A DNA stretch of 64,000 nt from Thiogranum sp963752745 (GCA_963752745.1 CAVWAK010000005.1:1-64000), one strand, 5' to 3'; positions 29,565 to 41,109 are shown, counted from the stretch's first letter. Translations and numbers: made by a program. Notes: generated by a model from the sequence alone, not told the origin.

Positions 29565-29715
29565 GCAATAATCAACGCTGCAATATCTCTGACTACTTGT
29601 TCAGGATGAATTGCGTCTGTGAAAGATGATAGAGTTGTAAAAACAAGAACTTTGCCATGACCGCAAAAAGTCTGGCTAACCAAGACGTTCGGATACTGCA
29701 AGCGGAGGAAGTAGT

Positions 29716-30993
29716 TTGTTCAATTTACCTGTCAGAATCTCCGCCGGCATCGGGAGCGCAGCGCTGCTGACTCTCGTGCTCGTCGGCTGTGACTCCAACA
29801 CCTACGTGGAACCACCTCCACCCGGGGTTACAGTAGCCGCACCGTTGATCCAGGAGGTAACCGATCACCTGGATTTCACGGGTACTGTGGTAGCGACCGA
29901 GCACGCAGAAGTGCGCGCGCGAGTCTCCGGTATTCTGCAGAGCATGCTGTTTGAACCGGGTACCCTGGTTGAGGAAGGCACCCTGCTGTTCATCATTGAA
30001 CCGACTGAATACGAGGCTGACCTGCAAGCCGCCAAGGCTGAACTCGCAGCGGCAAAATCGGGTTACGACCGTGCCCGGATCGAATACGACCGCGCCAAGA
30101 AACTGTTCAAGGAAAAAGCCGGCGCCGAGGCCGAAGTCGTCAGCTGGCGGGTACAACGCGAAATCGCCAGCGCAGAAATATTGCGCGCCGAAGCACAGGT
30201 AGCACGCGCCGAACTCAATTTGAGCTATACCCAGGTTACCGCCCCGTTCAGTGGCCGCGTTGGCCATGATGAAGTGGATATCGGCAATCTCGTAGGCGAA
30301 AGTGAAGCGACAATTCTGACCGACATCACCCGCTACGATCCGATGTACGTCTACTTCAACCTCAACGAGCGCGACCTGCTGCGTATCATGCCGCGCTATA
30401 ACGAGCAGTCAGCGGATCCTGACGCCGACAGTGCACAAGGCTCCATGGCAGAGAAACGTTACCCGGTCTTCATCGGGCTCGCGAACGAAGAGGGGCATCC
30501 GCACGAAGGCATCCTCGATTTCGCCGAATCCGGCCTCGATACCGAAACCGGTACCATCCGCTTGCGCGGTGTCTTCGACAACCCGGGCAGAGCGCCGGCG
30601 CTACTGCCCGGTCTGTTCGCGCGCGTGCGCATGCCGCTGGGCACCCGACCCGATATTCCTTTGGTCAGCGAACGCGCCATCGCCCAGGACCAGAGTGGAC
30701 GCTACCTGATGATTATCAATTCCGAAAACAAGGTGGAAAAAGTAAATGTCCGCACCGGCCAGAATATCGATGGACTGGTAGTTATCGAGGAAGGCCTGCG
30801 CAAGGATGACCGCGTGATCGTCAAGGGCCTGCAACGGGCACGTCCCGGGCGCGTGGTCGCCCCCGAAACCGTCGAAATGGCGACACTGACAACCACAGCC
30901 ATGCGCGCAGCCGCCGAAGTGGCCAGGAAAGCCCTACCCAGGCAGCCGGACGGCGCGGAAAGCAAGCCTTCTGCCGAAAGCGAAACAGAGTAG
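29716..30993 (+). CDS. RND efflux periplasmic adaptor (membrane fusion lipoprotein)
   Basis: 425-residue AcrA-family adaptor bridging an inner-membrane RND pump and an outer-membrane channel. A TTG start at 29716 is supported by a strong ribosome site (GCGGAGGAAG). The lipobox is LVGCDS. Features: first lipoyl half ARVSGILQSMLFEPGTLVEE, a coiled-coil hairpin (about 105-170), second half LNLSYTQVTAPFSGRVG, and RVRMPLGTR in the beta barrel. It is followed by its pump gene after 18 bases. No TolC-type gene is present in the window. Confidence 0.93.
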   Translation: MFNLPVRISAGIGSAALLTLVLVGCDSNTYVEPPPPGVTVAAPLIQEVTDHLDFTGTVVATEHAEVRARVSGILQSMLFEPGTLVEEGTLLFIIEPTEYEADLQAAKAELAAAKSGYDRARIEYDRAKKLFKEKAGAEAEVVSWRVQREIASAEILRAEAQVARAELNLSYTQVTAPFSGRVGHDEVDIGNLVGESEATILTDITRYDPMYVYFNLNERDLLRIMPRYNEQSADPDADSAQGSMAEKRYPVFIGLANEEGHPHEGILDFAESGLDTETGTIRLRGVFDNPGRAPALLPGLFARVRMPLGTRPDIPLVSERAIAQDQSGRYLMIINSENKVEKVNVRTGQNIDGLVVIEEGLRKDDRVIVKGLQRARPGRVVAPETVEMATLTTTAMRAAAEVARKALPRQPDGAESKPSAESETE

Positions 30994-31011
30994 GCACCCC
31001 GGGGCCGCGCC

Positions 31012-34000
31012 ATGTTCTCCAAATTCTTTATCGAACACCCGATTTTCGCCAGCGTCATTTCGATCGTTATAGTGATCGCTGGTGCGGTGTCGGTGGGCGC
31101 GTTGCCGGTAGCGCAGTTCCCGGAAATTGTGCCGCCCACGGTGGAAGTCAAGGCAACCTACCCGGGCGCCAATGCGCAGGTAGTTGCAGAGACCGTGGCC
31201 TCACCGATAGAACAGGAAGTCATCGGTGTCGAAAACATGATCTATATGTCTTCGGTCAGCGCCAGTGACGGCTCCTATACACTGACCGTCACCTTCGAAG
31301 TCGGCACCGACCTGGATATGGCGAATATCCTGGTGCAGAACCGCGTCACCCTTGCCGAACCCAAGCTGCCGGAAGAGGTCAAGCGCGAAGGCGTCAACAC
31401 CAAGAAGAAATCGCCCAGCATTATTCTCATCGCGTCGCTGTATTCGCCCGACGGCCGCTTTGACGAGCTCTACATGAGCAACTACGTGACGCTGAATATC
31501 CGCGACACACTTAGCCGCATCCCCGGCGTAGGCGACGTCGCAATCTACCCGGAAAGCGACTACAGCATGCGTGTCTGGCTGGACCCTAACCAGCTAAAGG
31601 CACGCAACCTGACAACTACTGAAGTTATCGCTGCCATACGCGAACAGAACGTGCAGGTGGCCGCCGGGCAGATCGGCCAGCCGCCGGCACCGGACGGCCA
31701 GAATTTCCAGTACACCGTCAACGTGCTCGGCCGGCTGAGCGACATCGAGCAGTTCGAAGAGATCATCATCAAGACCGGTGCCGACAACCGCATCACCCGC
31801 CTGAAAGACGTCGCCCGTATCGAACTCGGTTCCAAGAACTATGACATCACTTCACGACTGAACGGCGACACGTCAGCCAGTATCGGTGTCTACCAGTTAC
31901 CCGGCTCCAACGCGCTGGAAGTTTCCAGACGGGTGCGGGAAGCAATGACGGAAATGAGCGCCTTTTTCCCGGAAGGCCTCGAGTACTCGATTCCCTACGA
32001 TACGACCATGTTCGTCGACGCCTCGATCAAGCAGGTTTACATTACTTTGATCGAAGCCACCCTGCTGGTATCGCTGGTACTGTTCCTGTTCCTGCAGGAC
32101 TGGCGCGCGACGCTGATTCCCGCGGTCACCATCCCGGTGTCGCTGGTCGGCACGCTGGCGGTGATGCTGGCGATGGGATTCTCGTTGAATATGCTGACGC
32201 TGTTTGGCCTGGTACTGGCGATTGGTATCGTGGTCGATGACGCCATAGTCGTAGTCGAAGCGACCGTTGCGCACATGGAAAATGGCCTGGAGCGCCGCGC
32301 TGCCGCTATCAAGGCGATGAGCGAAGTATCAGGACCGGTGATTGCCACCACACTGGTGCTGCTGGCGGTATTTGTCCCCGCCGCCTTTATGCCCGGCATC
32401 ACCGGCCAGCTGTATAAACAGTTTGCACTGACCATTGCCGTGGCCACAGTATTCAGCTCGATTAATGCGCTTACACTCAGCCCGGCACTCGCTGCAATGG
32501 TGCTGCGCCTGCCGTCGGAAAACAAAAACGCCTTTTTCCGTGGCTTCGATAACTTCTTCAACAAAGGCGAAGCCCGCTACATGGGACTGATCAAGGCAGT
32601 GGTCCGCCGGACAGGCCTGATGCTGATCCTGGCCGTGGGACTTGCCGGCCTCACCGGCTGGCAGTTTACCCAGCTGCCGACCGGCTTCCTGCCGACCGAA
32701 GACCAGGGTTACATGATGGTGCACGTACAGTTGCCCGATGCCTCCTCGCAGGAACGCACCGGCGAGGTACTCGATCAGATCGACGCGATCGTTGCCACGA
32801 CAGAAGGAATTTCCGACTGGGTTATTTTCGGCGGCTTCAACCTGATCGATGGCACCGCCTCTTCTAACACGGCGGTAGTCTTCGTCACCCTTGACCCATG
32901 GGACGAACGCGATAGCGAGGAACTCCAGCAGGAAGCCATTCTTGCGACGCTGCAAGGCAAGTTTGGCCGGATCGAGGAATCCATTGTCTACACATTCCTG
33001 CCACCGGCCATCACGGGGCTGGGCGTGGCGGGCGGTTTCCAGTTCCAGCTGGAGGACCGCGGGGGCGTCGGTCTCAACGAACTGAATACCATGCTCCAGG
33101 AGATACTCGTGGACGCCAATGCCCAAAGCGGACTGACCGGGCTCAACTCGACATTCCGTGTCGACGTGCCACAGTTGTTCGCCGAGGTCGACCGCACCAA
33201 GGCGAAAAATCTGGGCATTCCGCTGGACGAGGTGTTTGGGACGCTTCAGGCCTACCTGGGCTCGGCTTACGTCAACGACTTTAACAAGTTTGGCCGTACC
33301 TGGCAGGTCAAGGTACAGGCGGATAACCAGTTCCGTATCAAGCCTGAAGACATCCGTTCCCTCGAGGTACGTAATGCCAATGGCGACATGGTCCCGGTCG
33401 GTACACTGGTGGACGTAGACAACACCATTGGTCCGCAAACCATATTGCGCTACAACCTCTACCCCACCGCCTCAATTACCGGCTCGGCGGCCCCGGGGTT
33501 CAGCTCCGGCCAGGCGCTGAATATGATGGAACAGATGGCCCGTGAAAAGCTGCCGTCCAGCATGGGTTTTGAATGGACCGGCATGTCCTTCCAGGAAAAA
33601 CAGGTTGGCTCGGAAGCGATACTGATCTTTGCGCTGGCGATCGTCCTGGTCTTCCTGGTGCTGGCAGCCCAGTACGAAAGCTGGTCCAGCCCCGCAGCGG
33701 TCATCATGGTGGTACCACTGGCAGTACTGGGAACGGTCGTTGCCGTAATGATGAAAGGTGCTGACAATAACGTGTATACCCAGATCGGTATCACCCTGCT
33801 GATTGGCCTGGCTGCGAAAAATGCCATCCTGATTGTCGAATTTGCCATGGCCGAACAGGAAAAGGGACTCAACGCGGCCGAAGCCGCTGTAAACGCCGCC
33901 AAGCTGCGTTTCCGCCCTATTCTGATGACCGCTATTTCTTCGGTTGCCGGCTTCATGCCACTGGTGGTGGCTGCCGGCGCCGGGGCGGCCAGCCAGCAGG

Positions 34001-34137
34001 CTATAGGTACCGCTGTCGTAGGCGGCATGGTGGCGGCAATTATCATGTCCCTGACATTCACACCGGCGTTTTACGTAGTCATGAAAAAGCGCTATGACAA
34101 TAAACCCGCCGAAGCAGCACCGGCGGCGGAAACCTGA
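31012..34137 (+). CDS. RND efflux transporter, HAE1 type
   Basis: 1041-residue proton-driven inner-membrane exporter of the AcrB/HAE1 group. Twelve membrane helices are expected with two large periplasmic loops. Visible motifs: N-terminal FFIEHPIFASVISIVIVIAG, PTVEVKATYPGANAQVVAET, the proton-relay aspartates in GIVVDDAIVVVEATV (TM4), and the TM10 region LIGLAAKNAILIVEFAM. Broad substrate range (drugs, bile-like compounds, solvents) is typical but not shown here. Co-transcribed with the adaptor, and probably with the channel gene 15 bases downstream. Confidence 0.95.
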   Translation: MFSKFFIEHPIFASVISIVIVIAGAVSVGALPVAQFPEIVPPTVEVKATYPGANAQVVAETVASPIEQEVIGVENMIYMSSVSASDGSYTLTVTFEVGTDLDMANILVQNRVTLAEPKLPEEVKREGVNTKKKSPSIILIASLYSPDGRFDELYMSNYVTLNIRDTLSRIPGVGDVAIYPESDYSMRVWLDPNQLKARNLTTTEVIAAIREQNVQVAAGQIGQPPAPDGQNFQYTVNVLGRLSDIEQFEEIIIKTGADNRITRLKDVARIELGSKNYDITSRLNGDTSASIGVYQLPGSNALEVSRRVREAMTEMSAFFPEGLEYSIPYDTTMFVDASIKQVYITLIEATLLVSLVLFLFLQDWRATLIPAVTIPVSLVGTLAVMLAMGFSLNMLTLFGLVLAIGIVVDDAIVVVEATVAHMENGLERRAAAIKAMSEVSGPVIATTLVLLAVFVPAAFMPGITGQLYKQFALTIAVATVFSSINALTLSPALAAMVLRLPSENKNAFFRGFDNFFNKGEARYMGLIKAVVRRTGLMLILAVGLAGLTGWQFTQLPTGFLPTEDQGYMMVHVQLPDASSQERTGEVLDQIDAIVATTEGISDWVIFGGFNLIDGTASSNTAVVFVTLDPWDERDSEELQQEAILATLQGKFGRIEESIVYTFLPPAITGLGVAGGFQFQLEDRGGVGLNELNTMLQEILVDANAQSGLTGLNSTFRVDVPQLFAEVDRTKAKNLGIPLDEVFGTLQAYLGSAYVNDFNKFGRTWQVKVQADNQFRIKPEDIRSLEVRNANGDMVPVGTLVDVDNTIGPQTILRYNLYPTASITGSAAPGFSSGQALNMMEQMAREKLPSSMGFEWTGMSFQEKQVGSEAILIFALAIVLVFLVLAAQYESWSSPAAVIMVVPLAVLGTVVAVMMKGADNNVYTQIGITLLIGLAAKNAILIVEFAMAEQEKGLNAAEAAVNAAKLRFRPILMTAISSVAGFMPLVVAAGAGAASQQAIGTAVVGGMVAAIIMSLTFTPAFYVVMKKRYDNKPAEAAPAAET

Positions 34138-34152
34138 AGAACCATCAATCAG

Positions 34153-35872
34153 ATGTATAAAACTATTGCCCTGCTCGTTTGCCTGCTAAGTCTTACCGCG
34201 CTGCCCTGCCGGGCGGAAAACACCGACTGGAACAACCCGCTCCAACCGGCCGACACCGGCAGCCCACGCAATACCCTGAAGGGATTCATAACCACGCTCA
34301 ACGAAACCCATGCCCGCCTGATGGGGGTACTCAAGGACTACCTCGCAGCACCCAACCTGTACACCACCGACGAACAGGAGGTCGCGGTCGACTATGCCCT
34401 GAACAAGGCAGAGCTGGCCAAGCGCACGCTGGACCTGAGCGAGGTGCCCGCGGCACTGGCCGGGCAGATCGGCTACTACCGCATCCTGCAACTCAAGGAA
34501 ATTCTTGACCGACTCGACCTGCCGCCCATGGACAGCGTACCCGATGCAGCAGCGATGGCCGACAAGGAATTCAAAAGCTGGACCATACCCGGCACGGAAA
34601 TCACTGTTGCCCGCGTCGAACAAGGCCCGCGCGCCGGTGAATACCTGTTCACCCCGGAAACCGTCGCCAAGCTGCCGGCGTTTTACCAGAGCATCAGGCA
34701 TCTGCCCTACAAACCGGGCGCCACCGAAAACTGGTACGAGACCTATCGCTATGGTGGTGCCGGCATGCGCGATTTCATCCCGCTCAAATGGATGATGAGC
34801 CTGCCGCCGTGGATGACCCAGCGGTTTATCGACCAGCCGGTATGGCGCTGGATTGGCGTGTTCGTGGTGGTCGGCTTCAGCCTGCTGGTACTCAGCCTGA
34901 TCAAGCAGCTGGTAACGACGGGTATGCGCAATAAGTCGACCTCCGAATTACAACGCAGCTGGCTGCAACTGGTGATACCGCTGGCCCTGCTGGCGCTGAT
35001 TCCGTTTGTCGTGTGGTTGCTCGAAAGCAACCTGCGCATCAGCGGCCATGTATTGCGCGTCATGGCACTGACCCTGTGGGCAATCTTCACCCTGACGCTG
35101 ACCTGGACCGTGTGGCTGGGCAGCAACGTGATTGCGGAAACGATCGTGTCCGCGCAGGACATGCACCACGGCAGCATCGACAGCCAGCTGGTGCGCCTGG
35201 GAGTACGTCTGATCGCCATGGTCCTGTCCATCGCCATCCTGGTCATCGGCGCGCAACAGCTCGGCATCCCCGCCTATTCGGTGGTCGCTGGTTTAGGTGT
35301 CGGTGGTATTGCGGTGGCGCTGGCGGCGCGCGACAGCCTCGCCAACCTGCTCGGCTCGCTGCTGATCATGTTCGAGAAAGCCTTTCCGCGTCGGCCACTG
35401 GATCAAAGTCCAGGGCACCGAAGGCATCGTCGAGAGCATCGGTTTCCGCAGCACGCGTATCCGCACCTTTTACGATTCGCTGGTCTCCATACCCAGTAAC
35501 CAGCTGGTCAATTCCACTGTCGACAATATGGCCATGCGCAGTCACCGCGCCGTGCGCACCTTCCTGCGCCTGCGCTATGACACGCCGGAAGAAAAAATCG
35601 AACCCTTTATCGATGCGGTCAGGGAACTGATACGCAGCAACGAACACACTCTGGAGCGGCGTCTGCAGGTCGCGCTGGATGATTTCGGCGAGCACGGCAT
35701 TCACATACTGGTGAATTTCCTGTTCGATGTCCCCGACATGCAAGCCGAAAAGCGCGAGCGCCAGCGCCTGTTCCTGGCCATCCTCAAGCTGGCCGAGGAC
35801 CAGGGTATCGAGTTCGCGGTCCCGGTGAAGATACCGGAAACGCCACCGGACATTGTCGACCCGGTAAATTGA
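34153..35872 (+). pseudogene. MscS-family mechanosensitive channel, frameshifted
   Basis: Inner-membrane channel of the MscS superfamily that opens under membrane tension. Signal peptide (ALLVCLLSLTALPCRA), a periplasmic region to about residue 210, four to five membrane helices, then the MscS pore helix and beta domain: VVAGLGVGGIAVALAARDS followed by ANLLGSLLIMFEK. After residue about 411 the frame fails. Dropping one C from 35386-35387 continues as FRVGHWIKVQGTEGIVESIG and runs to 35872, a 572-residue protein of normal build. Genuine disruption or sequence error; the rest of the frame looks under selection. Confidence 0.85.
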
Positions 35873-35967
35873 CAGTTGTTAACAATTGATAATTGCACCT
35901 TTGCACATTGCAGGTAAAATTCGCCCCCTTAAGCAATTATTACCACCAAATTCGGAGAGTTATCGTA

Positions 35968-37023
35968 ATGCACACACCGTCAGGACGCTCGCGGAAAGCC
36001 ATTCCGGCATTTACGCTACTGGTCATTCTGTTTTCTGTATTCTCTGCTGCCACACAGGCCGACGAACTGATACTGCGCGATGGCTCCCGGGTACTCGGCG
36101 AAGTCGTCAAACGCAGCAACGGCACCCTGGAATTCAAAACCAAATTTGCCGGCACCATCAAGGTCAAATGGGCCGAGGTTGCCGAGCTGAAAACTGACAA
36201 GGCCATGGAGTTCCTGCTGTCAGATGACAGCACCGTGAAGATCACAAAGGTCACCAACAATATTGACGATATGATTGTCGAAGGCGAAGCCGCTTCAGGC
36301 CTGCCGCCGCAGACTCTTGGCCAGGACGTGGTAGCAGTTATCAACCCTGAACCCTGGCGTAAGGGCGAAGGCCGCAAGTTCAGCGGCTTGGTGAACTTTG
36401 CGTTCGAACGCGAGCGTGGCAATACCGACCAGGATGAAATCGACTGGGACGGCGCGCTCACCCTGCGCGGCAAGGATGACCGTCTCAGGGGCTTCGGCGA
36501 ATACGAAAAGGACGTTAACGATAACACCACTACCAAGAAGAAATGGAAGCTCGAAGGCAGTTACAACTACTTCTTTACACAGAAATGGTACTCCGGTGCT
36601 TTCGCCCGCTTTGAACACGACAAGTTCGCCGACCTCGACCTGCGCACCTCGGTTGGACCACTGATCGGTTATCAGTGGTTTGAAGGCAAAGAGCTGAATC
36701 TGAGCACCGCAACCGGTATCAGCTACGTGGACGAGGATTTCATCGATTCGGAAGATGACGACTACGTTGCCCTGCCCTGGAGCGTCGATTTCGACATGTT
36801 CCTGTTCGATGAGTTTGTCCAGGTCTACCACAAGCAGATCGGTTTCTGGAATCTTGAGAGCACCAACGACGTGGTCTGGGATACCTGGACCGGCCTGCGC
36901 TTCCCGCTGATTTACGGCCTGGTCGCCAGCACCGAGCTCAAGGTGGAATATGACGGCGGCGCAGCTGACGATGCTGACGACCTCGATACCACCTATACTT
37001 TCAAACTGGGATACCAATGGTAG
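35968..37023 (+). CDS. DUF481 (YdiY-like) outer-membrane protein
   Basis: 351-residue exported protein. ATG 35968 is preceded by GGAGAG and followed by a signal peptide (FTLLVILFSVFSAATQA). Residues 30-110 form a small domain with LILRDGSRVLGEVVKRSNG. The rest matches DUF481, predicted to form an outer-membrane beta barrel: alternating aromatic strands such as FSGLVNFAFERERGNT and LEGSYNYFFTQKWYSGAFAR, and a C-terminal TYTFKLGYQW ending in an aromatic residue, as required for barrel assembly. Function is not established. It sits between two MscS-family genes. Confidence 0.83.
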   Translation: MHTPSGRSRKAIPAFTLLVILFSVFSAATQADELILRDGSRVLGEVVKRSNGTLEFKTKFAGTIKVKWAEVAELKTDKAMEFLLSDDSTVKITKVTNNIDDMIVEGEAASGLPPQTLGQDVVAVINPEPWRKGEGRKFSGLVNFAFERERGNTDQDEIDWDGALTLRGKDDRLRGFGEYEKDVNDNTTTKKKWKLEGSYNYFFTQKWYSGAFARFEHDKFADLDLRTSVGPLIGYQWFEGKELNLSTATGISYVDEDFIDSEDDDYVALPWSVDFDMFLFDEFVQVYHKQIGFWNLESTNDVVWDTWTGLRFPLIYGLVASTELKVEYDGGAADDADDLDTTYTFKLGYQW

Positions 37024-40000
37024 ATACATCACAGCCTATGACCCTAGTCAGGAGTCTGATTTACTCGCTTTACCTTGCACTCCTTATGATTGCAGGTGGA
37101 ACGGCGCGTGCTGAATCGCCGCCGCCCGCCCCATCCGCCAGCAGCTCACAATCGGTTAGCGCCAAGGTCATCGACGCACGCCTGAAAGAAGTCGAAGGCT
37201 CCACCGAGTACGATGAAGAGACCAAAAACAATCTCACGGAGCTGTACCGCAAGGCGCTGTCGAGTCTTGAATCGATGGCGGCAAATGAAAAGACTGCAAA
37301 AGAATTCAGTCAGGCCAGAACAACTGCCGGTGACGCAAGCCAGCAAACTTAGCGCCAAATATGAACAGCGCAAACTGGATCAATCTCCCGTCACGGTCGA
37401 TATTGCCGATAACACACCACTTGTCGAAATCGAAAATCGGTTACTGAAAGAAAAAGCCGATAACGCAGCCATCGCAGCCAAGCTGGACTCTCTGGAACAA
37501 CAGCTTGACACTGAAGCCCAGCGACCTGATCAGGCGCGTCAAAGCCTGACCGAGGCACGCACGGAACAGGACAGTGTCAACGCCGAGCTAAATAAACCGT
37601 CGCCCGACAGTGAACTGCCCGCATTGAAGGAGGCTCGACAGTGGCAATTGCAGGCCAGGCTCCAGGAATTAAGCGCCAGGATCAACATGCTGGACCAGGA
37701 ACTGCTCAGCCAGCCGATGCGACTGGAATTACTCAAGGCACAGCGAGACACGACGGCGCTCAACCTGAAACGGTCGCGTGAACGCATTCAGATCCTGGAA
37801 AGTCGCGTCAACGAGCAGCGCCGCTCTGAAGTCGAAACTGTGCTCGCCGAAGCAGCAATATCCAGTGAACAGACCTACGATCAACACCCTGTAGTACAGG
37901 CACTCGTTGAATCAAACGCCCAATCCAGCGAGCAACTTACGCAACTATCCCGACGACTGGAAAACGTCACCAGCGGCGACCAGAAAGCCGACGATGCGGC
38001 CAAGCGCATAGAGGATGAGTTTCGCCGCACCCAGAAGAAACTCGAAGTAGCCGGACTCAGCCAGGTACTCGGACAGATTCTGCTTGAACAGCGCCGCCAG
38101 CTGCCCGATAACCGGCAGATACAACGAGAAGTCAGGAAGCGCGAGTCGCTGATTGCAGAAACAGCATTAAACCAGCTGCAGAATAACGAGGAACTGCGCA
38201 AGTTACGCAACCTGCAAGAGTACGCCGATACCCTGACAGCAACACTGGATGAGAACGTCGCACTCGAAATTCGTCCGGATCTGCTTGAATTGGCAGAAGC
38301 ACGCCTGAACCTGCTGAAAAAGCTGGATACGCTCGGCAACACCTATCTGCGTGCGCTGGGCGAACTCGATTTTGCCCAGCACCGCCTCATCGACGCCGTC
38401 AACAATTACAATGCCTTTCTCGATGAACGATTACTGTGGGTACGCAGTTCACCGGCGCCGAGTATTGCCCTGCTACTCGCCACCCCGGAACAGGTTCTGG
38501 ATCTGTTGTCGCCCGTCAACTGGTATGGCGCACTCAGCACCCTCGGCAGTCAATTGTTTTCCTCCATCTGGCCGTTGCTGGTAGTCCTGCTGGCAATAAC
38601 CCTGGTCTGGAAACAGCGATCAATGAAACGGCGGCTGCTGGACACAGGCAAAGCCATCATCAAGCCACGCAATGATAAATTTCGATATTCGCTTGAAGCC
38701 CTGGGACTCACACTGCTTATCGCCCTGCCCTGGCCGCTACTGCTGTGGACATTTGGCTGGAGCATGTCTACATCCCTGGAAGCCAGCACTTTTACCAAAA
38801 GCCTCTCACGTGCGCTCATAATACTCTCGCCTGCCTTTTTCTACCTGAGCACGTTCCGCGTACTCTGCCTGCCGGGTGGCCTGGCCGAGAAGCACTTCCA
38901 CTGGCCGACAACCAGCCTGCAGCCCCTGCGCAACCAGCTCAGCATTCTCATGGCGACCTTCCTGCCCGCAGCCTTGATCGCTGTGGCCAGCATTCATTAT
39001 GCTTCCAGCATAGAAGGCGCCCTGTCGCGTATCGCCTTCGTAGCCCTGATGGGGTCAGTGGCCTGGTTCTTCTACCGGTTGTTCGGTCCCAAAGACACCT
39101 GTTCTGGCCGCTGAATTCGGCCGGCATCCAGATAGCCTGCTGACCCGTTTCCGCTATCTGTGGATGGCACTGGCCCTGGTGATTCCGCTACTGCTGGTAG
39201 TTCTGGCCGCCGCCGGATTCCTCTACACTGCCGCCATTTTGACTGGCAGCCTGATCGATACACTCTGGCTGATTCTCGGCTTATCTGGTGATTCATCAGA
39301 TGGCTGTGCGCTGGTTAGTTCTGATACGACGAAAACTTGATTTTCAGGCGGCACTTGAACGTCGCCGCGCAGCACTGGAGGCTGCCAGGAAGGAGAATGA
39401 GAACCGGGAAGACAAGACCGGCGATGAAATAGAACTGGAAGAGCCGGAAATCGACCTGGTGGCACTTAACCAGGAAAGTATGAAGCTGCTGAACAGCGCT
39501 ATCGTCCTGGGCGGCCTGCTTAGCCTCTGGTTTATCTGGGCGGAGGTACTGCCGGCTTTCAGTGGACTGAAAGACTTCGCGCTTTGGCACTACACGGATA
39601 CCGTCGACGGCGTGCCATCACCGGTGCCCGTTACACTGGCTGACATCATCGTTGCGCTACTCATCGGGGTCATTACCCTGGTCGCTGCGCGACGTTTCCC
39701 TGCATTACTCGAAATCGTCCTGCTCAAGCGTTCCTCGGTTTCTTCTGGAGGCCGTTACACCGCGACAACCCTGTCACGCTACGCCATAGCGGCCGTCGGT
39801 ACTTTAATGGTATTGAGCACCATTGGTGCAAAATGGTCCCAGGTGCAGTGGCTGGCCGCCGCACTCAGTGTGGGTATCGGTTTTGGCCTGCAGGAAATTG
39901 TCGCAAATTTTATCAGCGGTATTATTATCCTGTTCGAACGCCCGATCAGGGTCGGTGACGTGGTGACTGTAGGCGATACTGACGGGACAGTCACCCGAAT

Positions 40001-40475
40001 ACAGATTCGCGCCACCACAATCCGCACCTGGGACCGGCAGGAGCTGCTGGTACCCAACAAGGAATTCATTACCGGCCGCCTGCTGAACTGGTCGTTGTCT
40101 GACCAGACCACCCGTATCCGCATTCCGGTTGGCGTGGCCTACGGCTCGGATGTTCCACTGGCGCGCTCATTAATGCTGTTAGCCGCAGAGGAAAACAACA
40201 TGATACTTTCCGACCCGGGCCCTTCCACCATATTCACTGCCTTTGGTGACAATACCCTGAACCTGGAACTTCGGGGCTTTGTCGGCGCCCAGGATCATCG
40301 CATGGTGGCCATGACACAAATACACGAGGCCATTGACCGGAAGTTTAACGAAGCAGGTATTGTGATTGCGTTCCCGCAGCGCGACGTCCACCTGGATACC
40401 AGTCAACCACTCGATGTGCGTATTCATCGGGATGACGACAAGCCAGGCAATGATTCGCCAATTGGCGACAAATGA
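37017..40475 (+). pseudogene. Large MscK/KefA-type mechanosensitive channel with three frame breaks
   Basis: Large MscS-superfamily protein: signal peptide, long periplasmic coiled-coil region (about residues 40-450, Gln/Glu/Arg-rich), about eleven membrane helices, and a C-terminal MscS domain (LSVGIGFGLQEIVANFISGI, FERPIRVGDVVTVG, LLVPNKEFITGRLLNW). The frame changes near 37340, 39090 and 39283. Each time one surplus base must be skipped. The middle section 39090-39283 encodes clean membrane helices (MALALVIPLLLVVLAAAGF). Repaired, the protein has 1151 residues, a normal MscK/MscM size. The start ATG overlaps the DUF481 stop codon. Confidence 0.83.
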
Positions 40476-40528
40476 GATTCTGAACCCACCGTGCTATAAA
40501 GCACACCTAATTACCGAGGAGACCACCC

Positions 40529-41098
40529 ATGTTAAACACACTGCGCATGTTTCTTTTTTCCCTGTTCGTCATGGCACCCCTGTCGGCGGTGCATGCTGAC
40601 GAATACCAGGACACCATCGAGATTTTCAAAAACGCCGGGGAAAGCAACAATTTCTTCAGCCAGAGTTTTGGCTATGCCGTATTTCCCACCATCGGTAAAG
40701 GCGGCATCATTGTCGGCGGCGCTTATGGCGAAGGACGTGTCTATAAACAGGGCACGTATGTCGGCAATACATCCATGACCCAGGCCAGCATCGGCTTTCA
40801 ACTGGGCGGACAGGCCTTCAGCCAGATCATCTTTTTCCAGGACCAGCGCGCTTTTGACGAATTCACCAGCGGTAGCTTCGAGTTTGGCGCAGATGCCAAT
40901 GTAGTGGCCGTTACCGCCGGTGCCAGCGCCTCAGCCACGACAACCGGCACCTCAACAGGCGCCAGTGGCGGCAAGAAAGATGCGACCACAACCGGCTCCG
41001 GCTATCACAAGGGTATGGCCACCTTTACCGTGGCCAAAGGTGGCCTGATGTTCCAGGCAGCGATTGCAGGACAGAAGTTCGGCTACACACCGAAGTAA
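40529..41098 (+). CDS. SYLF (YSC84-like) domain lipid-binding protein
   Basis: 189-residue exported protein with a signal peptide (FLFSLFVMAPLSAVHA) and a SYLF/YSC84 domain, known in other proteins to bind membrane lipids. Motifs: FGYAVFPTIGKGGIIVGGAY, GFQLGGQAFSQIIFF, FEFGADANVVAVTAGASA, and the end GGLMFQAAIAGQKFGY. A strong ribosome site (CGAGGAG) precedes the ATG. A low-complexity Thr/Ser/Gly segment (about 135-160) is less usual. It is the last gene of the plus-strand envelope series. Confidence 0.85.
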   Translation: MLNTLRMFLFSLFVMAPLSAVHADEYQDTIEIFKNAGESNNFFSQSFGYAVFPTIGKGGIIVGGAYGEGRVYKQGTYVGNTSMTQASIGFQLGGQAFSQIIFFQDQRAFDEFTSGSFEFGADANVVAVTAGASASATTTGTSTGASGGKKDATTTGSGYHKGMATFTVAKGGLMFQAAIAGQKFGYTPK

Positions 41099-41109
41099 AG
41101 GTTTACACA

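Noticed and set aside
32329..33438. Long minus-strand reading frame opposite the RND pump gene
   Set aside because: Antisense shadow of a conserved coding sequence; no ribosome site and no domain.
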